From Oscillospiraceae bacterium (GTDB taxonomy: Bacteria; Bacillota; Clostridia; Oscillospirales; Butyricicoccaceae): a stretch of DNA of 7,411 nucleotides. This document shows positions 1 to 6,582 of this stretch, piece by piece (position 1 is the stretch's first letter; the number at the start of each line of letters is the position of its first letter). The DNA lies in the NCBI GenBank assembly GCA_902797555.1, contig CADBTM010000023.1, positions 1 to 7,411 of the forward strand, in the 5' to 3' direction. A program made the position numbers and the translations under genes. The notes under the pieces were generated by a model. That model searched no databases. It saw only the letters and a program-made list of their open reading frames with translations, and was not told the DNA's origin.

Positions 1-2
1 AT

Positions 3-56
3 AAGCTGCGAATGATGCGCTGCCTGCACATCGAGGGCGTGAGAAAGCAGATATGA
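3..56 (+). CDS. Possible C-terminal end of an upstream plus-strand gene (partial)
   Basis: Reading from base 3, the plus strand is open for 17 codons (ending HIEGVRKQI) and stops at TGA 54-56, directly before a strong hairpin terminator. The other two plus-strand frames close within the first 15 bases. A coding end abutting a terminator that also serves the converging uraA gene is the natural reading, but the piece is too short to identify a family. It could equally be non-coding sequence. Confidence 0.35.
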   Translation, partial: KLRMMRCLHIEGVRKQI

Positions 57-86
57 AAAGAGCGGGTCAAATGACCCGCTCTTTTT
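56..86. terminator. Bidirectional intrinsic terminator between converging genes
   Basis: A 14-base-pair perfect stem is formed by 56-69 and 72-85 around a two-base AA loop, with core AGCGGGTCA/TGACCCGCT. The outer A/T pairs give a T-run on the 3' side of either strand (82-86 on plus, 59-56 on minus). It lies 15 bases beyond the uraA stop codon and right at the end of the possible plus-strand tail, so it can terminate both transcripts. Confidence 0.9.
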
Positions 87-100
87 GAAAAAGGATGGGA

Positions 101-1453
101 TCAATAGGAGCCCAGATTGGCGGAGCTGTCGGCCTCGGCGGAGGTTCCGAACACATAGTCGTTGCCGGGCAGGATGCCGTTGAGCAGAACGCCGGCGACT
201 GCGGCGATGGCCAGACCGGTAAGGGTGATATCGGCATTGCCCACATGGAAGGTGATGCCGCCCACGGCGCTGAAGCCCAGACCGCAGACAAACATGACGG
301 CGGCGATGATCAGGTTGCGGGACTTGGTAAGATCCACCTTATTTTCGACGATGTTGCGCACACCGACGGCAGAGATCATACCGTAAAGGATAAAGCTGAC
401 GCCGCCCACGATGGAAGCGGGAATGGAGTTGACCAAAGCGTCAAACTTGGGGCTGAAGGAAAGGATGACGGCATAGATGGCGGCGAGACGGACGACTCTG
501 GGATCGTAGACCTTGGACAGAGCCAGAACGCCGGTGTTTTCACCATAAGTGGTGTTGGCAGGGCCGCCGAACATGCCGGCCAGAGAGGTGGCCAGACCGT
601 CGCCCAGCAGGGTGCGATGCAGACCGGGATCCTCAATGAAATTGCGGTTGGTGGTGGAGGAGATTGCGGAAATATCGCCGATGTGCTCCATCATGGCGGC
701 GATGGCGATGGGAGCCATGACCAGGATGGAGGTGATGTCAAACTTGGCAATGACAAACTTCTGCAGACCGATCCAGCTGGCGGCATTGGTGGCGGTGAAA
801 TCCACCTGACCGAAGATCAGCGCGACGATATAGGAAACCACAACGCCCAGCAGGATGGGGATGATCTTGATCATGCCCTTGCCCCAGATGTTGGCCACGA
901 TGATGACGGCGATGGCCACCAGAGCCAGAGCCCAGTTGGTGGAGGCATTGCCGATGGCGGAGCCGGCCAGATTCAGGCCGATCATGATGATCATGGGGCC
1001 GGTGACGATGGGCGGGAAATACCGCATGACCTTCTTTGCGCCCACCAGCTTGAAGAGCAGAGCCAGCACCAGATAGAGCAGACCGGCCACAACAACGCCG
1101 CCCAGAGCGTAGGCAAGTTTTTCGTCGCCGGACATGGAGGCGTATTTTCCGGCGTCCAGATTGGCAACGGCTTCAAAGCCGCCCAGATAGGCAAAGGACG
1201 AACCGAGGAAGGCGGGAACCTTGAGCTTGGTGCACAGATGGAACAGCAGAGTACCCAGTCCGGCAAAGAGCAGCGTGGTCTGAATACTCAGAGGCAGGCC
1301 GTAACCGGAGACAAGGATGGGGACGAGCACGGTGGCTCCAAACATGGCGAACAGGTGCTGCAGACCAAGAACCAGCATCCGAGGGATACCAAGCTCTCGT
1401 GCATCATAGACAGCTTCGTTGCCGAGACCGGTTTTTTGTTTTTTCTCTTTCAT
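101..1453 (-). CDS. uraA: Uracil permease (NCS2 nucleobase transporter)
   Basis: This 450-residue integral membrane protein is a uracil:proton symporter of the nucleobase-cation symporter-2 family and takes up uracil for the salvage pathway. The N-terminus is cytoplasmic and charged (MKEKKQK), followed by hydrophobic helices throughout (first around residues 26-50). Two family signatures are visible: MEHIGD at 255-260 and GGPANTTYGENTG at 296-308. Glu256 and Glu305 are 49 residues apart, matching the uracil-binding Glu241 and Glu290 of E. coli UraA; the residue matching His245 is Asp260. Length is normal for the family. The ATG at 1453 is preceded by AGGAGG (1465-1460) with a six-base gap. 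The gene is alone on its strand and is preceded by a leader ORF plus attenuator, suggesting control by pyrimidine supply. A xanthine or mixed specificity is possible, but uracil is most likely. Confidence 0.93.
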   Translation of the reverse strand: MKEKKQKTGLGNEAVYDARELGIPRMLVLGLQHLFAMFGATVLVPILVSGYGLPLSIQTTLLFAGLGTLLFHLCTKLKVPAFLGSSFAYLGGFEAVANLDAGKYASMSGDEKLAYALGGVVVAGLLYLVLALLFKLVGAKKVMRYFPPIVTGPMIIMIGLNLAGSAIGNASTNWALALVAIAVIIVANIWGKGMIKIIPILLGVVVSYIVALIFGQVDFTATNAASWIGLQKFVIAKFDITSILVMAPIAIAAMMEHIGDISAISSTTNRNFIEDPGLHRTLLGDGLATSLAGMFGGPANTTYGENTGVLALSKVYDPRVVRLAAIYAVILSFSPKFDALVNSIPASIVGGVSFILYGMISAVGVRNIVENKVDLTKSRNLIIAAVMFVCGLGFSAVGGITFHVGNADITLTGLAIAAVAGVLLNGILPGNDYVFGTSAEADSSANLGSY

Positions 1454-1485
1454 CTTTATCCTCCTGATCTTAAAAAATTACTCAC

Positions 1486-1518
1486 AAAAAACGGCATCTC
1501 CATTGGATGGAAATGCCG
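1486..1518 (-). terminator. Attenuator (intrinsic terminator) in the uraA leader
   Basis: On the minus strand a 12-base-pair stem (1518-1507 with 1503-1492, one G-U pair, 3-base loop) is followed by six T residues (1491-1486). It lies upstream of the uraA ribosome binding site, inside the transcription unit rather than at its end, so it acts as an attenuator. The stem begins only nine bases after the stop codon of a leader ORF, so a ribosome at that stop would cover part of its 5' arm. Confidence 0.85.
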
Positions 1519-1527
1519 ATACCGTGA

Positions 1528-1596
1528 CTATGAGAGAATGAAAAAAAGGGTCGGAAAAGAAAGCAGATCGCGCATCAGATTCTGTTTCTGTTTCAT
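1528..1596 (-). CDS. Leader peptide of uraA (22 residues, pyrimidine-rich codons)
   Basis: A short minus-strand ORF starts at ATG 1596-1594 and stops at TAG 1530-1528. It is preceded by AAGGAG (1611-1606) at nine bases. The product starts MKQKQNLMRDLL and ends FPTLFFILS. The second half of its RNA (1560-1531) is 26/30 pyrimidines, including a run of seven U at 1547-1541. It lies between a good promoter and an intrinsic terminator. In E. coli pyrBI, a leader ORF with a U-rich pause region couples translation to transcription so that low UTP prevents termination; the same parts appear here in the same order. The peptide itself probably has no function. An in-frame ATG at 1605 is too close to the Shine-Dalgarno to be the main start. 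Confidence 0.72.
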   Translation of the reverse strand: MKQKQNLMRDLLSFPTLFFILS

Positions 1597-1626
1597 GCCC
1601 TTCATCTCCTTTATTTATCTTGTGAT

Positions 1627-1655
1627 ATCATACCCGATACGACAGCTTTTTTCAA
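1627..1655 (-). promoter_or_regulatory. Sigma-A promoter of uraA
   Basis: Reading the minus strand, TTGAAA (1655-1650) and TATGAT (1632-1627) are separated by 17 bases. Transcription should start near 1620, only about 25 bases before the leader ORF. The -35 box lies in a small inverted repeat (TTCAA, 7 bases, TTGAA on plus, 1651-1667), which may be incidental. Confidence 0.85.
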
Positions 1656-1763
1656 GGGCTTTTTGAACAAAAAGTGAATTTGGTGAAATGTCAACAGAAA
1701 AAGAAAAGTTGAAACAAAAATCGGTTGTGCAAGCTGTATGTTCTGATTTTTTGGGGAAAGACC

Positions 1764-1792
1764 TTGCTTTTTTTCGCGCAAAGTGCTATGCT
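1764..1792 (+). promoter_or_regulatory. Extended -10 promoter of the T-box/pheST operon
   Basis: TTGCTT (1764-1769) and TATGCT (1787-1792) are 17 bases apart, and TG at 1784-1785 gives an extended -10. The expected start near 1799 lies just before the first T-box element. It is divergent from the uraA promoter about 110 bases away; the sequence between them is AT-rich with no further feature that I recognise. Confidence 0.75.
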
Positions 1793-1798
1793 ATTACT

Positions 1799-2056
1799 AA
1801 TTTGATATCGGATGCGATGACAAAGAAAGTACCGTACTGCAAAACGGACAGAGAATGGCGGCCATCGGCTGTAAGCCGCCTGCGGGATGCGTGCGGGAAG
1901 TTCCCTTTCGAGCACCTTTGCTGAAGGCATACGCTGCGTAGGCAAACGGCGGGAAGTCCCGTTACAGACCGAAAAGTGTCCGGCAACGCCGGAAATGCGG
2001 GTGGTACCGCGGAAGCGATGGCTTTCGTCCCAGAAGATGGACGAAGGCTTTTTTTG
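1799..2056 (+). promoter_or_regulatory. T-box riboswitch, probable tRNA-Phe specificity (UUC specifier)
   Basis: The T-box sequence GGGTGGTACCGCG (1999-2011) is intact. Stem I shows GATGA (1816-1820) and AGTA (1828-1831), a base stem CCGTAC (1832-1837) with GTGCGG (1891-1896, one G-U), the conserved GGACAGAGAA (1846-1855) and a distal hairpin GGCGGC/GCCGCC (1857-1862/1875-1880). The specifier region GAAG-TTC-CC puts a phenylalanine codon at 1901-1903, agreeing with pheST downstream. The UGGU of the T-box bulge can pair with an acceptor end ACCA, as expected for discriminator A. A further hairpin (1979-1993) precedes the antiterminator. Uncharged tRNA-Phe should stabilise the antiterminator and allow read-through. 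The specifier frame is read by eye, so the exact triplet is slightly less certain than the T-box itself. Confidence 0.95.
2021..2055 (+). terminator. T-box-controlled intrinsic terminator
   Basis: GCTTTCGTCC (2021-2030) pairs with GGACGAAGGC (2039-2048) around an eight-base loop and is followed by seven T (2049-2055), with a second T-run at 2057-2062. It competes with the antiterminator that contains 1999-2011. The ribosome binding site of the next gene starts immediately after the T-tract. Confidence 0.93.
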
Positions 2057-2071
2057 TTTTTTGGAGGAGCT

Positions 2072-2677
2072 ATGCGGGAGATCGCAAAGGATATTTTTCA
2101 GATCGAGCCCAGCGAAGATCCGCTTTCTGCCGATGTGATCCTTGTTCGGGGAGAGCAGTATGATTGGGTATTCGATGTAGGCGCAGGCGCGGAGGCTGCA
2201 CAGACTCTGCAGGAATGGAGCAGACCCTATCGTGTGATCCTGTCCCATTTTCATGCCGACCATATCGGAAATCTGACCCGGATCTCGCCGGAAAACGTGT
2301 ATCAAGGCAAGTTCACGTTTCAGAAAACCAAAATCGGGACGATCGTCAGCCGGATTACTGAGTTTTATGACGGACGAAAGATCCGCATTCTTCCCTTCCC
2401 TTCCTGTCACGCCAAAGACTCTCTTGCGCTGGAGGTGGACGGTGCCTATCTCTTCACCGGGGACGGAACCGACTGCACCGTAAAAAACGGCCGGGTGGTA
2501 TACAATACAGGCACGCTGCAGCAGACCATCCGCACCATCAAGGAAAGCCCAGCCTATTGGATCGGTCTGAGCCACGAGACGCCCTTTTTACAGCCGAAGG
2601 AAGAGGTCGTTGCAAAGCTGGAAGCGATCTATCGGCGAAGAAATAAACAGGATCCCTATATTTCCATGGACGAATAA
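2072..2677 (+). CDS. Metallo-beta-lactamase-fold hydrolase, first gene of the T-box/pheST operon
   Basis: This 201-residue soluble protein carries the zinc-binding signature SHFHADHIGN: His59, His61, Asp63 and His64. Further probable ligands are His113 (in SCHAKDSL), Asp131 (in FTGDGTD) and His168 (in GLSHETPF), the usual MBL set in the usual order for a two-metal site. There is no signal peptide or membrane segment, so it should be cytoplasmic. The start is ATG 2072, set by GGAGG at 2063-2067; the frame stays open upstream but only through the T-box RNA. It lies between the Phe T-box and pheS with no promoter or terminator between, so it should be induced by phenylalanine shortage. The substrate cannot be deduced. 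A hydrolytic role linked to aminoacyl-tRNA or aromatic metabolism is only a guess from context; many short MBL proteins remain uncharacterised. Confidence 0.88.
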   Translation: MREIAKDIFQIEPSEDPLSADVILVRGEQYDWVFDVGAGAEAAQTLQEWSRPYRVILSHFHADHIGNLTRISPENVYQGKFTFQKTKIGTIVSRITEFYDGRKIRILPFPSCHAKDSLALEVDGAYLFTGDGTDCTVKNGRVVYNTGTLQQTIRTIKESPAYWIGLSHETPFLQPKEEVVAKLEAIYRRRNKQDPYISMDE

Positions 2678-2704
2678 ACAATTTACGATAAAAGGAGCAC
2701 AAAC

Positions 2705-3724
2705 ATGAAAGAAAAGCTGGAACAAATCCTTGCGCAGGCGCTGGATGAGATCCAAGCCGCGGAGGCGAAAGAGGCGCTGGAAGCGGCGCGTGTCCGCTAT
2801 CTCGGCAAAAAGGGCGAGCTGGCAGCCATCTGGAAAGGCATGGGTCAGCTGTCTGCTCAGGAGCGCCCTGTGATCGGTCAGATCGCCAACGAGGTGCGCG
2901 GCAAAATCGAGGCTGCCATCGAGGAGGCCGGTCAGCGCGCCGCGGAATATGAGATGGAGCGCAAGCTCAGACGGGAGCGTCTGGACGTTACCCTGCCCGG
3001 AAAAAAGATCCCCATCGGAAAAAAGCATCCTCTTACCACTGTTCTGGATGAAGTCACCGATATTTTTGTGGGAATGGGCTATTCTGTGGCGGAGGGTCCC
3101 GAGGTGGAGCTGGTGCATTACAATTTTGACATGCTCAATGCGCCCAAAACCCATCCCAGCCGGGAGCCTTCGGATACCTTCTATATCAGCGACGATATCG
3201 TTTTGCGCACCCAGACCTCTCCCATGCAGGCGCGCGTGATGGAAAAGACCCAGCCCCCCATCCGCATCATCGCCCCGGGAAGAGTGTTCCGCAACGACGA
3301 AGCCGACGCCACCCATTCCCCCATGTTCCATCAGATCGAGGGTCTGGTGATCGACAAAAATGTCACCATGGGTGATCTGAAGAGCACGCTGGAAACCTTT
3401 GCAAAGACGCTGTACGGCGAGGAGACCTCCATCCGTCTGCGCCCCAGCTATTTCCCCTTTACCGAGCCCAGCGCGGAAATGGACATCAGCTGTTTCAAAT
3501 GTCACGGAAAAGGCTGCCCGATGTGCAAATATGAGGGCTGGATCGAGGTCTTGGGCTGCGGCATGGTGCACCCCAACGTGCTCCGCGCCTGCGGCATCGA
3601 TCCGGAAGAATACAGCGGATTTGCCTTTGGCGTCGGTCTGGAGCGTATCACCCTGTTCCGCTACAAGATCGACGATCTGCGGCTGCTGTTTGAAAACGAC
3701 GAGCGCTTCCTCAAGCAGTTTTAA
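2705..3724 (+). CDS. pheS: Phenylalanyl-tRNA synthetase alpha subunit
   Basis: This is the catalytic subunit (339 residues) of the alpha2beta2 class II synthetase that charges tRNA-Phe. Residues 1-90 are a charged helical region of the coiled-coil type that contacts tRNA. The catalytic core shows LRTQTSPMQAR (about 166-176), motif 2 (GRVFRNDEADATHSPMFHQ from about 192) and motif 3 (GFAFGVGLER, 305-314). Ala307 occupies the place of E. coli Ala294, which sets the size of the Phe pocket, so specificity should be normal. Cys263, Cys266, Cys271 and Cys274 form a CxxC-x4-CxxC cluster (perhaps metal-binding) just before WIEVLGCGMVHPNVL. The C-terminal ENDERFLKQF is the typical ending. The ATG at 2705 follows AAAGGAG (2691-2697) at seven bases. 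The gene is 27 bases downstream of the MBL gene and 15 bases upstream of pheT. Confidence 0.98.
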   Translation: MKEKLEQILAQALDEIQAAEAKEALEAARVRYLGKKGELAAIWKGMGQLSAQERPVIGQIANEVRGKIEAAIEEAGQRAAEYEMERKLRRERLDVTLPGKKIPIGKKHPLTTVLDEVTDIFVGMGYSVAEGPEVELVHYNFDMLNAPKTHPSREPSDTFYISDDIVLRTQTSPMQARVMEKTQPPIRIIAPGRVFRNDEADATHSPMFHQIEGLVIDKNVTMGDLKSTLETFAKTLYGEETSIRLRPSYFPFTEPSAEMDISCFKCHGKGCPMCKYEGWIEVLGCGMVHPNVLRACGIDPEEYSGFAFGVGLERITLFRYKIDDLRLLFENDERFLKQF

Positions 3725-3739
3725 TGGGAGGTAGAAACG

Positions 3740-6457
3740 ATGAAATTACCGTATAGCTGGTTAAAGGATTTTACCGATATCGGGATCGAGACAATCAGTC
3801 CCAAGCAGTATGCCGCGGATATGACCATGGCCGGTACCATGGTGGGAAGCTGGGACAATGCAGCAGATGAGATCTCCGGCGTGGTGATCGGCACCGTTAC
3901 AGAGATGGAGCGTCATCCCAATTCCGATCATATGTGGGTGTGCCAGGTTGACGTGGGAGAGGCGGAGCCTGTCCAGATCGTCACCGGCGCGTGGAACGTC
4001 CATGTGGGCGACCGCGTACCTGCTGCCCTGCACAAGGCAAAGCTGCCCGGCGGCGTCACCATCGAAAAAGGCAAGCTGAGAGGTGTTGCCTCCAACGGCA
4101 TGCTATGCTCGCTGAAGGAGCTGAATCTGGAGGAGCGGGACGTTCCCGAGGCAGCCATTGTGCCCGCGGCTCTGCTCAATGATTATCATCCGCTGGACGC
4201 CGATAAGCCCTCCATTCCCGCCGATATCCAGCCCGGAGCAAAGGTGTTCGGCGCGGTGGTTGCAGCAAAGGCGCTTCGCGTGGAAAGCGCAGGATACGGC
4301 AGATTCGCCCTGACGCTGGACGCGGGAGATAAAACTGTGGAAGCTGAAACCGGCTGCTCCAACATTCATACAGGCGACCTGGTGGCCTATAACACCAAAA
4401 ACGGCGCTGTTCTCACCCCCGACGATCTGAGAGCACAGCAGGCCGAGTTCCCCCACTGCATCCGGGACGGCATTCTGATCCTCCCTGCCGAGTATGCGGG
4501 AGAAAACGGTACAGACGTATGCGCTGCGCTGGGCATCGACGAAACCGTATTTGATTTTGATATCCTGCACAACCGTCCTGACTGTTTGAGCATCATCGGA
4601 CTGGCACGGGAAAGCGCTGCGACCTTTGAGAAAGAATTTCATCTGGAAGAGCCTGTGATCGGCAAAACCGAGGGCGACATCCGGGATCACCTCTCCGTGG
4701 AGATCAAGGACGCCGACCTGTGTCCCCGCTATTGTGCTGCAATGGCGAAGAACATCACCATCCAGCCCTCGCCCAAGTGGATGCGGGATCGTCTGCGTGC
4801 CTCCGGTGTGCGTCCCATCAACAACATCGTGGATATCACCAACTACGTCATGCTGGAATACGGCCAGCCCATGCACGCCTTTGACTACAAGTGCATCGAC
4901 GGAGGAAAGATCATCGTCCGCCGATGCGCCGCGGATGAAAAATGCACCACGCTGGACGGTCAGACCCGAGCGCTGTGGGAAAACACGCTGGTCATTGCCG
5001 ACCCCACAAAGGCGGTTGCCATCGCCGGCGTGATGGGCGGTGAAAACAGTGAGATCACGGAAAACACCGGGATGATCGTCTTTGAATCTGCCATGTTTGA
5101 TTCTGTTTCTGTCCGCACCACATCCCGCCGTCTGGGCATGCGTACCGAGGCCTCCGGACGGTTCGAGCGGGGTGTCAACAGCGAAGGCTGCCTGCGCGCC
5201 CTCAAGCGTGCCTGCCAGCTGGTGGAACAGCTGGGTGCAGGCCAGATCATCGGCGGCATCATTGACGAATATCCCAATCCCAAACCGGTTCGCGTCCTCA
5301 AGCTGGAACCTGAAAAGGTAAATGCGCTCATCGGCGCCGATGTGCCGCGGGAGTTTATGGTAAAGACGTTGGAAAAGCTGGCTTTTACCGTGGAAGGCGA
5401 CAAGGTCACTGTTCCCTCCTGGCGGGATGATATGGAGGGCACGGCGGATATCGCAGAGGAAGTGGCCCGATATTACGGCTATGATAAGATCCCCACTACC
5501 CTGCTCACCGGACAAACCACCAAGGGCGGTCTGACCCAGCGGCAAAAGTTCTCCCGACTGGTCAATGAAGCGTGCAATGCGGTAGGTTATAACGAGGCAA
5601 GAACCCTTTCCTTCATGAGCCCCAAGGCCTTTGAAAAGATCGGTCTTGCGGAAGACGATGTGCGGAGAAAAACCGTTGTCATCACCAATCCTCTGGGCAA
5701 GGATCAAAGCCTGCTTCGCACCACCCCCCTGCCCGCCATGCTGGAGGTCGCGGCCAGAAACTACAATTTCCGCGCACAATCTATCCATCTGTACGAGCAG
5801 TCCAAGGTTTATCTTCCCAAGCTGGATGACAAGGGAAACGTGGATGCAGAACAGCTCCCCGAAGAGCGCACCGTTCTGGTGATGGCCACCTATGGCGAGG
5901 ACTTCTATCATCTCAAGGGCTGTCTGGAAGCGATCTTTACCATGCTTTCGGTCAATGTCTGCGAGTTCGCCCCCTGCGAGACAAACCCCAGCTACCATTC
6001 GGGCCGCTGCGCCGCCATCTATGCAAAGGGCGATTTGCTGGGGTATGTGGGTCAGATCCATCCCACCGTGCTCAAAAACTATGACATCGGTGCAGAGCTG
6101 TATATGGCAGAGGTCGATCTGGAAAAGCTGTTTGCGCTGGTGGACAAGGAGCGGTATTACAAACCCATTCCCAAATACCCCGCCACCACCCGTGATCTGG
6201 CCGTTGTGTGCGACGACAAGCTGTATGTCCTGCAGCTGGAGAACGAGATCCGCAAAGCCGCGGGAAAAGCGCTGGACAAGCTGGAGCTCTTTGACGTGTA
6301 TCGCGGTGCACAGGTTTCCGAGGGCAAAAAGAGCGTTGCCTTCTCTCTCGAGCTGAGAAGCCCGGATCATACGCTCACCGGCGACGAGACCGACGCCATC
6401 ATGCAAAAAATTATCTCTGCGCTGGAGACTGCCTTTGGCGCGACGCTGAGATTGTAA
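3740..6457 (+). CDS. pheT: Phenylalanyl-tRNA synthetase beta subunit, enlarged by an extra OB-like domain
   Basis: The beta subunit binds tRNA and hydrolyses mischarged Tyr-tRNA-Phe. It has 905 residues, whereas bacterial PheT is usually near 800. In order: start of B1 (MKLPYSWLKDF); tRNA-binding OB fold B2 (about 46-138); an added segment (about 139-236) resembling a second B2; GILILP and the NRPDCLS element that resume the normal B1 (from about 244); B3/B4 editing region with VRPINNIVDITNYVMLEYGQPMHAFD (from about 357) and the MGGENSE...ESAMFD stretch; B5 with PSWRDDMEGTADIAEEVARYYGYDKIP; a catalytic-like core; and a C-terminal ferredoxin-like anticodon-binding domain (about 805-905, with KYPATTRDLAVV). 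The start at 3740 has GGGAGG (3726-3731) at eight bases. It is the last gene of the operon, with a terminator nine bases after the stop. Confidence 0.98.
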   Translation: MKLPYSWLKDFTDIGIETISPKQYAADMTMAGTMVGSWDNAADEISGVVIGTVTEMERHPNSDHMWVCQVDVGEAEPVQIVTGAWNVHVGDRVPAALHKAKLPGGVTIEKGKLRGVASNGMLCSLKELNLEERDVPEAAIVPAALLNDYHPLDADKPSIPADIQPGAKVFGAVVAAKALRVESAGYGRFALTLDAGDKTVEAETGCSNIHTGDLVAYNTKNGAVLTPDDLRAQQAEFPHCIRDGILILPAEYAGENGTDVCAALGIDETVFDFDILHNRPDCLSIIGLARESAATFEKEFHLEEPVIGKTEGDIRDHLSVEIKDADLCPRYCAAMAKNITIQPSPKWMRDRLRASGVRPINNIVDITNYVMLEYGQPMHAFDYKCIDGGKIIVRRCAADEKCTTLDGQTRALWENTLVIADPTKAVAIAGVMGGENSEITENTGMIVFESAMFDSVSVRTTSRRLGMRTEASGRFERGVNSEGCLRALKRACQLVEQLGAGQIIGGIIDEYPNPKPVRVLKLEPEKVNALIGADVPREFMVKTLEKLAFTVEGDKVTVPSWRDDMEGTADIAEEVARYYGYDKIPTTLLTGQTTKGGLTQRQKFSRLVNEACNAVGYNEARTLSFMSPKAFEKIGLAEDDVRRKTVVITNPLGKDQSLLRTTPLPAMLEVAARNYNFRAQSIHLYEQSKVYLPKLDDKGNVDAEQLPEERTVLVMATYGEDFYHLKGCLEAIFTMLSVNVCEFAPCETNPSYHSGRCAAIYAKGDLLGYVGQIHPTVLKNYDIGAELYMAEVDLEKLFALVDKERYYKPIPKYPATTRDLAVVCDDKLYVLQLENEIRKAAGKALDKLELFDVYRGAQVSEGKKSVAFSLELRSPDHTLTGDETDAIMQKIISALETAFGATLRL
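3881..4384 (+). other. Internal domain duplication within pheT (two OB-like copies)
   Basis: Copy 1 covers residues 48-93 (3881-4018) and copy 2 residues 169-215 (4244-4384). Both start with V[IF]G-type strands and both contain V-x4-G-style closing motifs: VQIVTGAWNVHVGDRV at 78-93 against VEAETGCSNIHTGDLV at 200-215, with 8 of 16 residues identical without a gap. Their offset within each copy is nearly the same (30 and 31 residues). The DNA of the two copies has diverged, so the duplication is old. The copies are read by eye; no structural comparison was made. Confidence 0.65.
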
Positions 6458-6465
6458 TCTCCATG

Positions 6466-6503
6466 AAAACACGGGGCAGACTGAGCCCTGCCCCGTGTTT
6501 TTT
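6466..6503 (+). terminator. Intrinsic terminator of the pheST operon
   Basis: A 14-base-pair perfect stem (6466-6479 with 6488-6501, core CACGGGGCAG/CTGCCCCGTG), an eight-base loop and a run of six T (6498-6503) lie just after the pheT stop codon. Confidence 0.95.
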
Positions 6504-6525
6504 CACAAAAGATTGTGTTTTTCCC

Positions 6526-6554
6526 TTTACTTTAGCAGCATGATGTAGTATAAT
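6526..6554 (+). promoter_or_regulatory. Sigma-A promoter of ireB
   Basis: TTTACT (6526-6531) and a consensus TATAAT (6549-6554) are 17 bases apart. The expected start is near 6561, giving a short untranslated leader of about 22 bases. Confidence 0.85.
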
Positions 6555-6582
6555 AAATTTAAATTGGTTTGGAGGCGATCTC

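Noticed and set aside
1451..1475. Weak resemblance of the sequence before uraA (AGATCAGGAGGATAAAG on minus) to a PyrR-binding loop
   Set aside because: The similarity is mostly the Shine-Dalgarno itself, it lies after the terminator rather than before it, and no supporting anti-antiterminator hairpin is visible.
1528..1596. Reading the uraA leader peptide as a Phe- or Leu-codon attenuator
   Set aside because: It has three Phe and several Leu codons, but the downstream gene is a uracil transporter and the codons are mixed. The U-richness of the RNA fits a UTP-sensing role better than sensing of one amino acid.
95..1666. A 523-codon open frame on the plus strand opposite uraA
   Set aside because: Its product is dominated by Gly, Asp, His and Gln with no domain, it has no good ribosome binding site, and it is antisense to a clear permease. 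Its 3' end also runs through the uraA leader and promoter. It is a reading-frame shadow caused by the codon use of uraA.
1651..1667. Inverted repeat TTCAA-N7-TTGAA at the uraA -35 box as an operator
   Set aside because: The five-base arms are A/T-rich and short enough to arise by chance, and the match is partly the -35 hexamer itself. No known regulator site is recognised.
1688..1924. A 78-codon plus-strand frame between the uraA and pheST promoters
   Set aside because: It crosses the promoter at 1764-1792 and stem I of the T-box and has no supporting ribosome binding site, so the RNA structure explains the sequence better.
1976..2071. Upstream extension of the MBL protein to a GTG start at 1976
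   Set aside because: The added 32 codons are the T-box antiterminator and terminator RNA. The start at 2072 has its own GGAGG ribosome binding site and begins the conserved MBL sequence.
4103..6472. A 789-codon open frame on the minus strand opposite pheT
   Set aside because: It is antisense to an unmistakable pheT, has no recognisable domain, and begins inside the pheST terminator. Long antisense frames also lie opposite pheS, as expected from biased third codon positions.
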